Notes under the pieces: model-generated | What the model was told of the DNA's origin: nothing | Seen by the model: the letters and a program-made list of their open reading frames with translations, nothing else | The model's database searches: none | Program-made: the position numbers and the translations under genes | Part shown: positions 30,574 through 40,814 of the stretch, piece after piece | Numbering within the stretch: the first letter of the stretch is position 1 | Layout: each line of letters starts with the position of its first letter | Origin: Pectobacterium sp. PL152 | GTDB lineage: Bacteria > Pseudomonadota > Gammaproteobacteria > Enterobacterales > Enterobacteriaceae | Assembly (NCBI GenBank): GCA_021907015.1 | Contig: CP091064.1 | Location: 372,001 to 436,000, forward strand | Direction of reading: 5' to 3' | Length of the DNA stretch: 64,000 nucleotides

Positions 30574-30639
30574 AACGTGTGCTCACTCTGCTAAAACTCA
30601 TCCCAACGGGACGATGAAGGCGATCCTGAGATCGGAAAA

Positions 30640-31296
30640 TTATTGTATGCTCACCCGCAACGCCGCCGCCGTGGCAAACGGGCTCAGGGTGGCGCTGCCC
30701 GCCAGAAAGGCACCGAGGATCGCCAGATACCCGCCCACCGGCAGTTGCATCATGGCGGCCTCGACCGCCGCCGTCGCAAAAATCAACAGCGGTATGGTGA
30801 GCGGCAAGACCAGCAGGCTTAACAGCACGCCGCTGCGGCGCAGCCCGACCGTTAATCCCGCCCCAATAGCCCCCAGAAAACTGAGCGTGGGCGTGCAGAG
30901 CAACAGCGTTAACGCCATCACCCACCAACCGTGACTGCCCAGCCCAAACAGCAGCGCAGCCAGCGGGGAAAGCAGTAACAGCGGCAGCCCGCTGACCATC
31001 CAATGCACCATAACTTTCGCCAGCACCACTAGCGGCAGCAGCAACGGCAGCAGCGTCAGCTGTTCCAGCGATCCGTCCTGATAGTCGTCGCGGAAAAGCC
31101 GATCCATCCCCAGCAGAGACGCGAGCAGTGCCGCGACCCACACCACGCCCGGCGCCACGCGCATCAATAGCTGCGGCTCCGGTCCAATAGCCAAAGGGAA
31201 CAAAATGATGACGATCAGGAAGAACCACAGCGGGTTGAGAATTTCCGCGTTATTGCGCAACGCGACGCGCAGTTCTCGGGCAATCAGACGCCGCAT
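30640..31296 (-). CDS. ccmB: Heme exporter ABC permease CcmB
   Basis: A 218-residue inner-membrane protein with six hydrophobic segments, the membrane partner of the ATPase CcmA. The family start [20 protein letters not shown] and the loop [20 protein letters not shown] are present. It overlaps the ccmA stop by 13 bases. The complex uses ATP to release holo-CcmE. Confidence 0.93.
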   Translation of the reverse strand: MRRLIARELRVALRNNAEILNPLWFFLIVIILFPLAIGPEPQLLMRVAPGVVWVAALLASLLGMDRLFRDDYQDGSLEQLTLLPLLLPLVVLAKVMVHWMVSGLPLLLLSPLAALLFGLGSHGWWVMALTLLLCTPTLSFLGAIGAGLTVGLRRSGVLLSLLVLPLTIPLLIFATAAVEAAMMQLPVGGYLAILGAFLAGSATLSPFATAAALRVSIQ

Positions 31297-31913
31297 GATG
31301 GGGTTCCCTCACTTGGAATAAGCGAGATACAGCGAATGCTCTGGGCGAACGGACGCAGCGGCTGATGGGTGGTTAAAATGATGATGCCGCCGCGCGCAAT
31401 ATGGTGTTCCATACGCTGCGTCAACATGTCGACGCCCGCCACATCAAGCGCGGTCAGCGGCTCATCCAGAATCCACAGCGGGACGTCGGTAAGCCACAAA
31501 CGCGCCAGCGCGACGCGTCGCTGTTGCCCTGCCGAAAGACGCGCCACGGGTACGTCTTCATATCCTGCCAGTCCGACAGCGGCCAGCGCCTGCCAAAGTA
31601 CATCCTGCTGCTGGTGCGGATAGAAAAACGCAGGTTTTCTTCACCGGTCAGGACACTCTTGATACCCGCCTGATGACCTAGCCACAGAAGCTGCTGATTA
31701 AACTGCTCGCGCATACGGTTGATGCGCTGCCCCTGCCAGCAGATTTCCCCGATTCAGGCGTCGCCAGACCGCTTAAAATGCGCAACAGCGACGTTTTCCC
31801 ACGCCGTTGGCACCGGCAATCTGTACCATTTCACCGGGGCTCGCCGTAAACGACAACGCGCTGAACAGCACATGCTCATCGCGTATGCAAACCACATCGC
31901 GCGCTTCTAACAT
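31284..31913 (-). CDS. ccmA: Heme exporter ATPase CcmA (three frame breaks)
   Basis: First gene of the ccm operon. Three frames join after adding one base in each of the runs at 31794-31797, 31747-31750 and 31624-31628, giving about 210 residues. The repaired protein starts [20 protein letters not shown]. Walker A is [14 protein letters not shown], the signature [14 protein letters not shown], and Walker [13 protein letters not shown]. The first break falls in Walker A itself. All three are single-base losses in short homopolymers, so the gene is probably intact in the organism. Confidence 0.88.
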
Positions 31914-32017
31914 CGGGGTGTACTCCTGCTTTCTAATGCCATATACCCTTGGATATAGAATAACATGGCGCCCTTACTTCCCCCTCTCGGGGACCCTAAC
32001 CATAAAGAGTTAATCTT

Positions 32018-32031
32018 TTTATTGAGATCAA
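32018..32031 (-). promoter_or_regulatory. Candidate Fnr site upstream of ccmA
   Basis: The minus strand reads TTGATCTCAATAAA, nine of ten matches to TTGAT-N4-ATCAA. It lies about 105 bases before the ccmA start in a region free of genes, so anaerobic induction of the separate ccm operon is likely. Confidence 0.55.
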
Positions 32032-32173
32032 TAAAACCGGTGATTCCGGTTATCCTCGTCATTATGACGGTGCAAAAAGCTGTGCTGGAGCACAGCCTCT
32101 TGGTCATATTTTTATGCAGCCGCCGAGACTATTTCGTGCGCCACAAGACCTTCATTTCATGCTACCGCTTAGC

Positions 32174-32275
32174 ACGCGCCCGACGCAGGGCGGCTCAATC
32201 GCCGTCGCCCTGCGAACCCTGGCTTCCGGCGTGACGCAAGCTTTCGCCGCGTCCTGCGGCTCATCCTAAGCCAGC
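32174..32275 (-). repeat. GC-rich dispersed intergenic repeat, copy B (inverted)
   Basis: On the minus strand it reads GGATGAGCCGCAGGACGCGG at the start and GGCGACGGCGATTGAGCCGC near the end, closely matching copy A at 24836-25003 in the opposite orientation. The two copies bracket the ccm operon. The rest of the 436-base gap between ccmA and nrfG holds the ccm promoter region and nothing else I can name. Confidence 0.7.
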
Positions 32276-32349
32276 TACCTCCTCAGCATAATTTCTCACG
32301 CCGGACAACAAGCACTCCCCAAAGGCACTAAAGCGAAACTTATCACCTA

Positions 32350-33179
32350 CTATTTCTGGCTGTTCTTCAGCAGCGTTGCGGTGTTGATTGCTTCGATCAA
32401 CTGGACACGATTAACCCGCGGGCTATAGGTATCCAGCAAGCGCTGCCAAATCGCAATCGCGCGCGCATAGTCCGCTTTCAGGAACGCGTCCGACGCCAGC
32501 AGCATCAGCGCCGTCACTTCATTGGCATCCAGCGCCAGCGCTTTATCGACCATTTCCTGCATAGGCGGCGTGACGACCTGACCCGCCTGGTAATACAGCA
32601 CCGTCGCCAGTGCCGAATACAGCTCCGCGCTGTCGCCCTTCAGCGCAATCGCCTGCCAATAAGCGCGCAGCGCGTTGTCATACGCGTTCCGGTAAAGATA
32701 ATATTCACCCAGCTCAGCCCAGAGGACGCTGTCGCTCGGCGTTTTACGAATGTTGCTCTGCAAGGTGGCGAGCTGTTTTTCCTGCTGCTGTGCGTCGCTA
32801 AAATCGTAGCGGATCGGCCAGCCGCTGGCGTTCCACCTGAACGAGCTCGGCGCGCTGGCTGAGCATGTAGAACGTCGCACTGCCCAACAGGATAGCGACG
32901 ATCGCGACCGCTACGGCGATGACAGGCATCGGGCGCGGTGCAGAAGAAGAGGATGACGTTAACGGCAGGTCGTGAGACAGTTCGCGGCCCAGCATTCTGG
33001 CTTCATGTTCAGAAAGGTGCCTCCCTGCCTGCTCGCACTGAAACTGCCAGATGCGCTCGGCTAAACGCGCTAGCTTGTCCTCCCCCCTCCGGCTTGCGCT
33101 GGGGCAACAGCGGCCATAACAGCCCGGCAGCCAGAACCGTAGTCGCGACAGCAATGAATACGAGATTTAACAGGTTCAT
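32350..33179 (-). CDS. nrfG: NrfG, CcmI-like TPR protein (two frame breaks)
   Basis: Last gene of the nrf operon. One extra G in the run 33082-33087 and one extra base in the A4 run 32800-32803 split it; without them the frame encodes about 275 residues. The N-terminus has a membrane segment (MNLLNLVFIAVATTVLAAGL) and a second one near residue 110 (VIAVAVAIVAILLGSATFYM). Then comes a TPR domain (VLWAELGEYYLYRNAYDNAL, AELYSALATVLYYQAGQ, ALMLLASDAFLKADYARAI). E. coli NrfG is about 198 residues, so this copy is longer and CcmI-like at its start. With NrfEF it attaches the CxxCK heme of NrfA. Confidence 0.82.
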
Positions 33180-33576
33180 AGGCTTGCCCCACGGTTCTGT
33201 CGCCGTATCACCCGCCACGCGATAACCGCAATCGCTAACAGCAAAAACAGCGGCGTGAGCCAGAGAATGCCCGTTTGCATTTTCATCGGCGGGTTGTACT
33301 GAACAAAATCACCATAGCGCTGATTCATAAACGCAATGATTTCTGGCTTATTTTTGCCCTGCTCCACCATGGAAAAACCTCATGGCGCATGCTGACCGCC
33401 ACGGGCGAATTCGATTCCAGCAGGCTCTGGTTCTGACATTGTGGGCAGCGTAATTCGCCGGCAATCGCCATCGCTTCCTGCCGCTGTGCCTGACTGGAAA
33501 ACGCCCAGGTATCCACCACCTGAGCCTGCACAGAAAAAGTCAGCAGCATAAGAAGAAACGCAATGTGTTTAGTCAT
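33176..33576 (-). CDS. nrfF: NrfF, CcmH-like thiol protein (one frame break)
   Basis: Adding one base in the A5 run 33372-33376 joins two frames into about 133 residues. A signal peptide (HIAFLLMLLTFSVQAQ) is followed by the CcmH-type redox motif LRCPQCQNQSLLESNSP and a C-terminal membrane segment (ILWLTPLFLLLAIAVIAWRV). Part of the NrfEFG lyase for the special active-site heme of NrfA. The start at 33576 overlaps the nrfE stop region. Confidence 0.87.
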
Positions 33577-35444
33577 AGGCTTTTCTTCCTCTGAACCACC
33601 CCAGCAGTGCGCCCACGACCATCAACAGGCCGCCGCCCCACACCCAGCGGACGCCGGTTTGCACATAGAAACGCATGGCGTAGCGGTTTTCGCCGGTTTT
33701 CTCTCCCATCACGGCATACCATTCCCTGATCGGCCCCCAGGCAATACCCGGTTCAATCATCTGCTGCTTGCGTGCGTTGTAATAACGACGTTCCGGCATG
33801 ACGCGGGCGATTGGCGAATCGCCGCGATAAATCGCAATCACGGCCTGCTCTGCGGTATAATTCTGCGCCGCCACTAAATCCAGCTGTAAAAGCGAAAATG
33901 GTAGTCGCCCAGCGTGACCTGTTCTCCCTGACCGACATTGGCGCTGATTTCCTGTTTGCTGCCCGCAGAGAACACAATCCCCAAGGCAAACAGCGCCACG
34001 CCCGTATGCGCCAGCAGTGCAGGAAGCTGCTGACGTACCGCCGATAGCGGCTGCAACCACTGCGCGGCCATCATCCAGCCGATCAGCCCCGCAGCCAGTG
34101 CGACGGCGACCCCATGTGTCCATAAGACCAGCGCGGTGACGACACCGACCGTCAGCGTTACGACTACACGCCGGACAGGCCATCGCGCGCTGCGTTTCCA
34201 ATAACCACCTGCCGCTACTCCAATGAGCAACAGCATCAACCCGCCGAAGGGCAAGATCACACGGTTAAAATAGGGCGCGCCCACGGAGATCTTTCCCCAC
34301 CCCGCCAGCCCGTAAATCATCGGGTAAAGCGTGCCAAGCAGCACCACCAGCGCGACGGCGCTGAATAACAGCAGCACCAGCAGTAGCGCGATTTCCCGCG
34401 ACCAGCCGGAGAAACGGGCAGCGGAACGGACAAGCTGAGCACGCCAGCCGTAAACCGCCAGTGCCGCCATACTTAAGCAGGCAAACAGAATAAATAGAGG
34501 CACCGCACGGCCATGTTCGAGAGCGAAGGCGTGGACAGAAACCAATATCCCGGAGCGCACGATCAGCGTGCCCAGCAGACATAAAATGAACGTCAGCAGC
34601 GCCAATATCAGCGACCAATGGCGGAATATACCGCGCATGCGGGTGACTGACAGGCTGTGCAGTAACGCGCTGGCCGTAAGCCACGGAAGCAGCGAGGCAT
34701 TTTCTACCGGATCCCAGAACCACCATCCTCCCCAGCCGAGTTCGTTATAGGCCCACCACGATCCGAGGATAATGCCCAGCGTTAGCAGGCTCCAGGCGGG
34801 CAGCGTCCAGCGCCAGCAAATCCAGGCGGCAGGTGCCGTAAACTCACCGTGAATCAGGGCGGCTAGCGCCAGTGCCGCACTCACGGTTAACCCGCCATAG
34901 CCCAGATAGAGCAACGGCGGATGGAGGATGAGGCCAATGTGTTGCAACATGGGATTGAGATCCTCCCCGCCACCGCAGGCGGGAAGAGACGCACAAAGGG
35001 ATCGGAAAAAAAGACAATGAATACCAGCAACGCGGTTGCTATCACGGCCAGAACCGCCAGCGTCAGCGGGAACAGGTCGCTTGTCGCCTTACGGTAGCGG
35101 CAAGCGAACGCGGCACTCCAGCCGGTTAAACATAACAGCCACAGCAGCAGCGACCCTTCATGCCCGCCCCATACCGCCGCCATTTTTAGCCCCAGCGGTA
35201 AATCACGGTGGCTATGTTGAGCGACGTAATTAACAGAAAAATCATCCTGCACCACGCTCAGCGTCAGCGCGACAAACGCGAACAGCACCAGGCCAAACAG
35301 CACCGACGTCCAGCACCGCGCCAGTCGGTACGTGCCCGACCAGCGTAGGGTGTAGCCTGAAAATGTCAGCAACGCCGTCGCCACACCGACGCAAATCGCC
35401 AGCAACAGCGCCACATACCCACATTCTGGCAATAACAACATCAA
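33569..35444 (-). CDS. nrfE: NrfE, CcmF-like heme lyase (two frame breaks)
   Basis: A CcmF paralogue of about 625 residues after adding one base in each of the runs 34965-34968 and 33888-33891. The WWD motif [20 protein letters not shown] and [17 protein letters not shown] mark it as a heme-handling membrane protein with about 14 membrane segments. Repair at the first break restores AGEDLNPMLQHIGLILHPP, typical of the family. It is needed with NrfF and NrfG to attach heme to the CWSCK motif of NrfA. Confidence 0.88.
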
Positions 35445-35462
35445 CAGGCCTCTTGCTGGGAA

Positions 35463-36425
35463 TTAGACAACGGTTAACTGCCCCGCATAGAGGATAAAGA
35501 AACGCAGTAGCAAAACGCCCACCAGACTCAGACCGCACACCGCCAACACGCCATAAGGTGAATGCTGTCGGCTAGCCCATGACTTGAGCAGCAAGGGAAT
35601 AACGAGTCCAATCCCGACCACGCCCAGCCAAAACCACACGGCCCAGAATCCCCCAGCCAGTGCGGCCACCAGCGCGCGCTGCTTCCCATCGTCCCCTAAG
35701 GCCAAGCCGATAAAGAACGCGAACAGCAAGAAGATCTCCAGCCACACGACCGGTGTTTCAACACGGTGTACAAAGTGCGCTTCTTCGCTATGCGGATTGC
35801 TGCGATGGCGGCAGGCCATGGCGATCAGCGCCACCGCAGCACCGGAGGATACCCCGGAAAACAGGAACAGCACGGGTAAGATCGGGTTATTCAGCAGCGG
35901 ATAAGTCTTCAGCGCGGACAGTAAAAACCCGGTGTAAGCCCCTAACATCACGGCCAGCAGCAGCATTACGATATCCAGCGATTTCTGCAGCGGCGCCAGC
36001 CAGCCGAGCACCCTCGGAACAAGAGTCAGCTTCGGTAGCCAGCGCTGTTGCAGCACGATAACCTGCTCGCTGAAAATATTGGCGAGCCAGACCGCCAGCG
36101 CCGCCATGTATACCTGAAACAGCATGACCCCGACCGACATCACCGAAGTAAAGCTGTAATGGAACATGAGCTTCCAGAACGTCCAGGGGCGCGTCAGGTG
36201 GAAGATCAGAATCAGCAATCCAAAAATGATGGTGCACGGTGCGAGAATCAGCGTGGTGCGCATAAGCGTACTGTCGGCAGTTGCCTGCTCGGGGTGGTAG
36301 CGCCGCAGCAGGGCCGCCAGCGTCACCAGCCCCGCAGAAATGCCCACCAGAAACAGGTAAATCGCAATCGGCCAATCCCAGACCAACGAATCAAAATGGA
36401 ATGCGCTTGAAGACACGGGCGTCAT
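35463..36425 (-). CDS. nrfD: NrfD, membrane quinol dehydrogenase subunit
   Basis: A 320-residue polytopic membrane protein with eight to nine hydrophobic segments, of the NrfD/PsrC family. It starts [20 protein letters not shown] and contains LFLFSGVSSGAAVALIAMAC in the middle. It oxidises menaquinol and passes electrons to NrfC and then to NrfB. It overlaps nrfC by four bases and lies 18 bases before nrfE. The frame is intact. Confidence 0.93.
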   Translation of the reverse strand: MTPVSSSAFHFDSLVWDWPIAIYLFLVGISAGLVTLAALLRRYHPEQATADSTLMRTTLILAPCTIIFGLLILIFHLTRPWTFWKLMFHYSFTSVMSVGVMLFQVYMAALAVWLANIFSEQVIVLQQRWLPKLTLVPRVLGWLAPLQKSLDIVMLLLAVMLGAYTGFLLSALKTYPLLNNPILPVLFLFSGVSSGAAVALIAMACRHRSNPHSEEAHFVHRVETPVVWLEIFLLFAFFIGLALGDDGKQRALVAALAGGFWAVWFWLGVVGIGLVIPLLLKSWASRQHSPYGVLAVCGLSLVGVLLLRFFILYAGQLTVV

Positions 36426-37093
36426 TGATGAACCTCCCCGTATTTAAACGGTACGCGATAAACCTTAGGACGAGTGCCGAGCGCGATTTTGTAGCGATAC
36501 GTCGGCTGTTGACGAAGCAGGCGGGAAATCTCGCTGTCAGGGTCGTCAAGGTTACCGAACGTCAGCGCCTTCGTCGGACAAGACAACACACAGGCAGGCA
36601 GTTTTCCGGCCTTCAGGTTGGTCTTGCGGCAAAAATCGCACTTATCCGCCGTTTTCGTCTTCGGATGAATAAAGCGCACCCGATAAGGACAGGCGGCAAT
36701 GCAATATTGACACCCTACGCACAGATCGGGATTCACATCTACAATGCCGTTTGCCGCATCACGGTATGACGCGCCGGTAGGACACACGTCAACACAAGGT
36801 GCATGATCGCAGTGCTGGCAGGAATGACGGAAAAAACGGTATTTCACGTCTGGGAAGGTCCCGATTGGTTCGCTGCGGACGATCGTCAAGCGCGATACGC
36901 CCTCCGGCACCTGATTGACCTCACGACAGGCATCCATGCACGCCGTACAGCCGATACAGAGCGATTCATCGTGGATCATGCCGTAGCGGACGCCGTTGAT
37001 ACTCAGCGTCTGTGCGACAACCTGCCCCGCCGTGCTGGTGAGGGCGATCAGCCCTCCCATGCGGGCAAGAAATTGACGACGAGAGCAACTCAT
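36422..37093 (-). CDS. nrfC: NrfC, four-cluster ferredoxin
   Basis: A 223-residue periplasmic iron-sulfur protein with a Tat signal ([20 protein letters not shown]). Cysteine clusters are [47 protein letters not shown] and a further set around CDFC and CVLSCP. It carries electrons from NrfD to the pentaheme NrfB. It overlaps nrfB and nrfD by four bases each. Confidence 0.94.
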   Translation of the reverse strand: MSCSRRQFLARMGGLIALTSTAGQVVAQTLSINGVRYGMIHDESLCIGCTACMDACREVNQVPEGVSRLTIVRSEPIGTFPDVKYRFFRHSCQHCDHAPCVDVCPTGASYRDAANGIVDVNPDLCVGCQYCIAACPYRVRFIHPKTKTADKCDFCRKTNLKAGKLPACVLSCPTKALTFGNLDDPDSEISRLLRQQPTYRYKIALGTRPKVYRVPFKYGEVHQ

Positions 37094-37665
37094 GGCTGCC
37101 TCTTATTACCCAGATGCACTGAGGCTGGGTTAAAATCGGGGTTATTACGCTGGTCGCTGTGGCAATCCACGCACAGTTTGATGCGGCTCTTGTCGTTCAG
37201 CGTTTGCATACTGTCCTGCGTAGGGTGCAGTTGGTGACAGCTGGCACACGCTACTTTCGTCACATGCACATCGTGTGGCCAGAACGCTTTCTGCAACTGT
37301 TCCGGCGCATGGCATGACATACAGACGCCGTTCTGCTCTTCCACCTTGTACATCGGGAAGTTAAAACGCATAACATCTTTCACGCCTTCGCGGTGCAGCA
37401 GCGACGGCTTGCCGTGACAGTTAGTACAGGTCAGCTGTTTTTGATTATGCGGGTTGATGGCGGAAGCATGTTTACCCTGCATGCCATCCTCTTCCGGTTT
37501 ATGGCACTGTAGACAAGCCTCATCGGGATTGCGCTGAGGCATAACCTCCCACCGCTCTCCTTTTTCCGCCTGAGGTGCGGGCTGCGTCAGCCCTGGCAAT
37601 GCCCAAAGCATGCCTGATACCAGCACCCCGGCAGTCAATAACGAACGTAATACGCTCATATCCAC
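37090..37665 (-). CDS. nrfB: NrfB, pentaheme cytochrome c
   Basis: A 191-residue periplasmic electron donor to NrfA. Signal peptide [20 protein letters not shown]. Exactly five CxxCH motifs are visible: CLQCHK, CTNCHG, CMSCHA, CASCHQ and CVDCHS. The order and spacing agree with E. coli NrfB. It lies 39 bases after nrfA. Confidence 0.95.
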   Translation of the reverse strand: MDMSVLRSLLTAGVLVSGMLWALPGLTQPAPQAEKGERWEVMPQRNPDEACLQCHKPEEDGMQGKHASAINPHNQKQLTCTNCHGKPSLLHREGVKDVMRFNFPMYKVEEQNGVCMSCHAPEQLQKAFWPHDVHVTKVACASCHQLHPTQDSMQTLNDKSRIKLCVDCHSDQRNNPDFNPASVHLGNKRQP

Positions 37666-37704
37666 TCCACTCTATGTTCGCCCGCGTCCACGGGCGATGA
37701 GGGG

Positions 37705-39141
37705 TTATTGGCTCAGTCGTCCAGCTTTACGCGCTTGCTCGTCCCACTGCGGCACCACCGTATTCAGGAAATCCTGTTTTTCGGCTTTGATTTGCTGCAT
37801 GTTGAGCCCAATCGCCTGCTGCGCTTTTTCTTTCGTTGAGATATCCGGCAGCTTGACTTCGCCTGTCACGCCTTTTTGTGCCAACAGGCGCACCAGTTTG
37901 GTTCTCGCCTCAGCGGATTTACTCAGCGACGTGCCGAGCATCCGTAAACCTTCATCCGGCGCATGCATGTGAATACCATGAGAGGCAACCGCCAGATCCC
38001 AGCGCCATTGCGCATGGCGGATATCCATCAGAATCGGCTGCATTTCCGCTTCGGTTGCACCGGCATCCCAGGCCGCTTTGGCTTCGAAATGCGCGTGAAC
38101 CAGCTGTTCTTCCGCTTTCAGTTTTAATTCGTGAATGGCCGTTTTGCGTTCAGCAACAACCGCCTGCATCGCCGCTTTATCCTGCGTGTGGCAGTTGGTA
38201 CAGGTTTCGCCGTAATTGTCGAAAGGGTTACCTATCTTGTGATCGGTATACAGTTTGCCGTCCGCGTTTTTCACTTTCGGCATATGGCAGTCGATACAGG
38301 TCACGTTGTTTTTACCGTGGATACCAATGCTCCAGGTTTCATATTCTGGATGTTGGGCTTTCAGCATCGGTGCGCGGGAAAGGGTATTGGTCCAGTCGGA
38401 GAAGGAAATGGCGTCATAGTATTTTTCCATGTCTTCGACTTTCGTGCCGTTATCCCATGGAAATTTCACCGCTTTGTCTTTACCGGAAAAATAATACTCA
38501 ACGTGGCATTGTCCACAGACCATTGACTGCTGCCCGAATCGACTGGCTTGATCAAACGGCTTACCAATCGCTTCCATTGCGCGCTCAGCGTAAGGACGGG
38601 AGAGCCTCAATGCCGGTTTGCCCTGCGCGAAATCCGGGGACGCGGTATCATGGCAGTCCGCACAGCCGAGATCGTTAGTAATCTCTGGCCCGCCTCGCGC
38701 CCACTTGCCTTTGAAGTAACCGTCCTCACCTTCTTGTTGAATCAAGCGGGCGACATCCGGGCTTTTACAACTCCAGCACGCCATCGGCAGAGGGCCATCT
38801 TCTGCCGTCTTTGGTGCGCCGGTACGCAGCGTTTCACGTACGTCCGTGATGGCATAGGCATGGCCGCGCGGCTTGTTATAGTCTCTGGAGAAGGGATAAC
38901 CCGCCCAGAGGACCACCATCATAGGGTCTTCTGCCAGCGCATCGTGACGTTCTGACTGCTCGCTGGTGGCTTTCCACGAGTTGAACTGATCGGGGTGTTG
39001 AGCGGTGAAGACTGAATTTCTCGCTTCTATTGGAGCGGGAGGGGGTGACGCCGGAGCATCAGCGGAATAGGCGGGCATCATAAGAAAAAGACTGGCTACC
39101 ATGCCCCACAGATAGGAGATTGACGTGCTTATCCTGACCAT
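37705..39141 (-). CDS. nrfA: Cytochrome c552 nitrite reductase NrfA
   Basis: A 478-residue periplasmic ammonia-forming nitrite reductase, identical in length to E. coli NrfA. Signal peptide [20 protein letters not shown]. The active-site heme binds through [10 protein letters not shown] (Lys as proximal ligand); four CxxCH motifs follow: [25 protein letters not shown] and CTNCHTQD. The HGKNN region near the third motif holds conserved active-site residues. First gene of nrfABCDEFG. The frame is intact. Confidence 0.97.
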   Translation of the reverse strand: MVRISTSISYLWGMVASLFLMMPAYSADAPASPPPAPIEARNSVFTAQHPDQFNSWKATSEQSERHDALAEDPMMVVLWAGYPFSRDYNKPRGHAYAITDVRETLRTGAPKTAEDGPLPMACWSCKSPDVARLIQQEGEDGYFKGKWARGGPEITNDLGCADCHDTASPDFAQGKPALRLSRPYAERAMEAIGKPFDQASRFGQQSMVCGQCHVEYYFSGKDKAVKFPWDNGTKVEDMEKYYDAISFSDWTNTLSRAPMLKAQHPEYETWSIGIHGKNNVTCIDCHMPKVKNADGKLYTDHKIGNPFDNYGETCTNCHTQDKAAMQAVVAERKTAIHELKLKAEEQLVHAHFEAKAAWDAGATEAEMQPILMDIRHAQWRWDLAVASHGIHMHAPDEGLRMLGTSLSKSAEARTKLVRLLAQKGVTGEVKLPDISTKEKAQQAIGLNMQQIKAEKQDFLNTVVPQWDEQARKAGRLSQ

Positions 39142-39261
39142 GCGTTTGTGTCCAATTTAAGCCGCCTACTGGCGGTCATTTTAGTTATCTATTTGACAGA
39201 AACCACAACAACTGTCGTGACATTACTCGCCCTATGAATAACAAAAGATGCATTCAAAATA

Positions 39262-39275
39262 TTGTTTTTGATCAA
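39262..39275 (-). promoter_or_regulatory. Fnr site of the nrf operon
   Basis: The minus strand reads TTGATCAAAAACAA, nine of ten matches to TTGAT-N4-ATCAA. A start 41.5 bases downstream would fall near 39227 with a TATTCAT-like -10 just before it, leaving an 86-base leader to nrfA. This fits the class II Fnr architecture known for E. coli nrf. The rest of the 39142-39459 gap shows only an imperfect CCACGGG/CCCGTGG hairpin near 39373-39409. Confidence 0.7.
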
Positions 39276-39459
39276 AGGTAAAGAAAAGTAATGAATCGTA
39301 TCGAAAGTTATATGAGGATTGTCTCAGTCACGGCAGGATGGCGTACACGGTGAAACGCGAACAGAGGTTGCCACGGGTGCTTCCAGACTCCTTTCTGATA
39401 CCCCGTGGCAGAAACAGAAGCTTATAGTCACCCACTGGGTGCCGGACAAACGCCTAACG

Positions 39460-40007
39460 CTACTCGGACATTCTGCCCTTGCGAAGGGGTAACATTCTGT
39501 CCAGCGTATTATCACGCACGATATAATGATGAAATAACGCCGCCGCAGCATGAAGACCAATAATCAAATAGCCGGCATTGGCTATCAATTCATGTAACGA
39601 TTTCAGATTGTGCTGAATATTTTCATTCAAAACGTGCGTAATAGGCATTGCTATTCCAAAGAAAGACCATTCCACCTGCCCGTAATAAAGCGAAGCTATC
39701 CCAAAAACCGGTAATAAAATAAACATGAGGTATAACACGCCGTGCGTTATTTTCGCCGCTATATGCTGCCAGCGCGGCAGCGGTGGGACAATAGCAGGAT
39801 CGCTATGCCTCATTTTCAGCAACACTCTGATTAACATAAGGAATAACACACATAAACCCGCTGTATAATGCGTCAGCGCCATGGTTGCTCGCTCAGGACT
39901 GTTTTTGGCGTAAATCCTTTAAGCTCCATCGCAGCATAGGTAATCACTACCATGATAAAAACAAGCCAATGAAAAATGATTTGGCTAGTCGCATAGGTTT
40001 TTTTCAT
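39460..40007 (-). CDS. cybB: Cytochrome b561 (one frame break)
   Basis: Adding one base in the T5 run 39902-39906 joins MKKTYATSQIIFHWLVFIMV (from 40007) to the longer second frame, giving about 182 residues, the size of E. coli CybB. Four membrane segments are visible, and heme-ligand His residues sit in IIFHWLVF, ALTHYTAG and IGLHAAAALFHHYI. The family oxidises ubiquinol at the inner membrane, with superoxide as one proposed acceptor. It is divergent from the next operon and convergent with nothing; it stands alone behind nrf. Confidence 0.82.
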
Positions 40008-40051
40008 TTTCAAATACCCGTCGATTAACAGTAAGTCATTTATAGAATCTA

Positions 40052-40107
40052 AACCTTAAGCGTACATTAATATAAAAATTTTCATTTCCGAAAAAATTCT
40101 TAAGGTT
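40052..40107. repeat. 9-bp inverted repeat before hemolysin-like operon
   Basis: AACCTTAAG (40052-40060) and CTTAAGGTT (40099-40107) are exact complements 38 bases apart. The right arm overlaps a TTGACA (40106-40111). They lie between the divergent cytochrome b561 gene and the five-gene operon and may be operator half-sites. Confidence 0.45.
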
Positions 40108-40159
40108 GACATAATAATTCACTGCCAGGATGACCTTATTTTCAGCAGAGGCTCCTATT

Positions 40160-40814
40160 ATGCGAATAATGTCACCCTATACATTAAAATGGTTACATGG
40201 CGGATACGAACAGAATGATATTTCAACGTCAATACGTGAAAGCTATCATCAGATTTACAACGCCTCACTTTCCCGCTGTATGCCCTGGCTTCTCGGCATG
40301 TACGATGCCCGTGGCGAACTGAGAGCAGCCTGTGGCGTCCAGACGGCTTCACAAGGTGTATTTTACCTGGAGCAATATCTTGATGCTCCCGTTGAAACGA
40401 TGTTGTCCGCTCGTATTAACCTCCCGTTTCGCGGGAAAAATCGTCGAAATAGGAAACTTCACCGCACATGACGGCGCTTCAGCACGCGTTATGTATGCCG
40501 CCATCTGTTTATTACTCAACCAATATCACTACTCGTGGATTGTCTTCACCGGCACCAGGAAAATTCGCAACATTTTTCATCGACTCCATCTGCAACCCAT
40601 GCTACTGACGCCTGCCAGCGCAGCACGGCTGGGCGATACGGCACAAGAATGGGGTGAATACTACCAACATGATCCGCAAGTTATGGCCGGAGAACTCACA
40701 AACGGAAAAACCACGTTAAGACAGACAAGCATGTTGCTTAACCTGTTTACCACGTTACCTGATGCTCCTTGGATAACCACGGCAGGAGAATCCTATGTTT
40801 CTGGACAGGCTTGA
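40160..40814 (+). CDS. Thermostable-hemolysin-family protein (frame-broken)
   Basis: Two frames join near 40422-40440 into about 218 residues. Adding a C to the C3 run and an A to the A5 run gives NLPVSREKIVEIGNFTAHDG, which fits the family core. The Pfam thermostable hemolysin family resembles GNAT/autoinducer-synthase-like folds: LLGMYDARGELRAACGVQ near residue 45, FYLEQYLDAPVE, and IVEIGN. Despite the name, hemolytic action has been reported only for Vibrio members. The start at 40160 (MRIMSPYTL) is chosen for AGAGG eight bases upstream; 40130 is possible. It overlaps the AMP-ligase start. I infer an acyl- or acetyl-transfer role in a small biosynthetic pathway. Confidence 0.7.
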
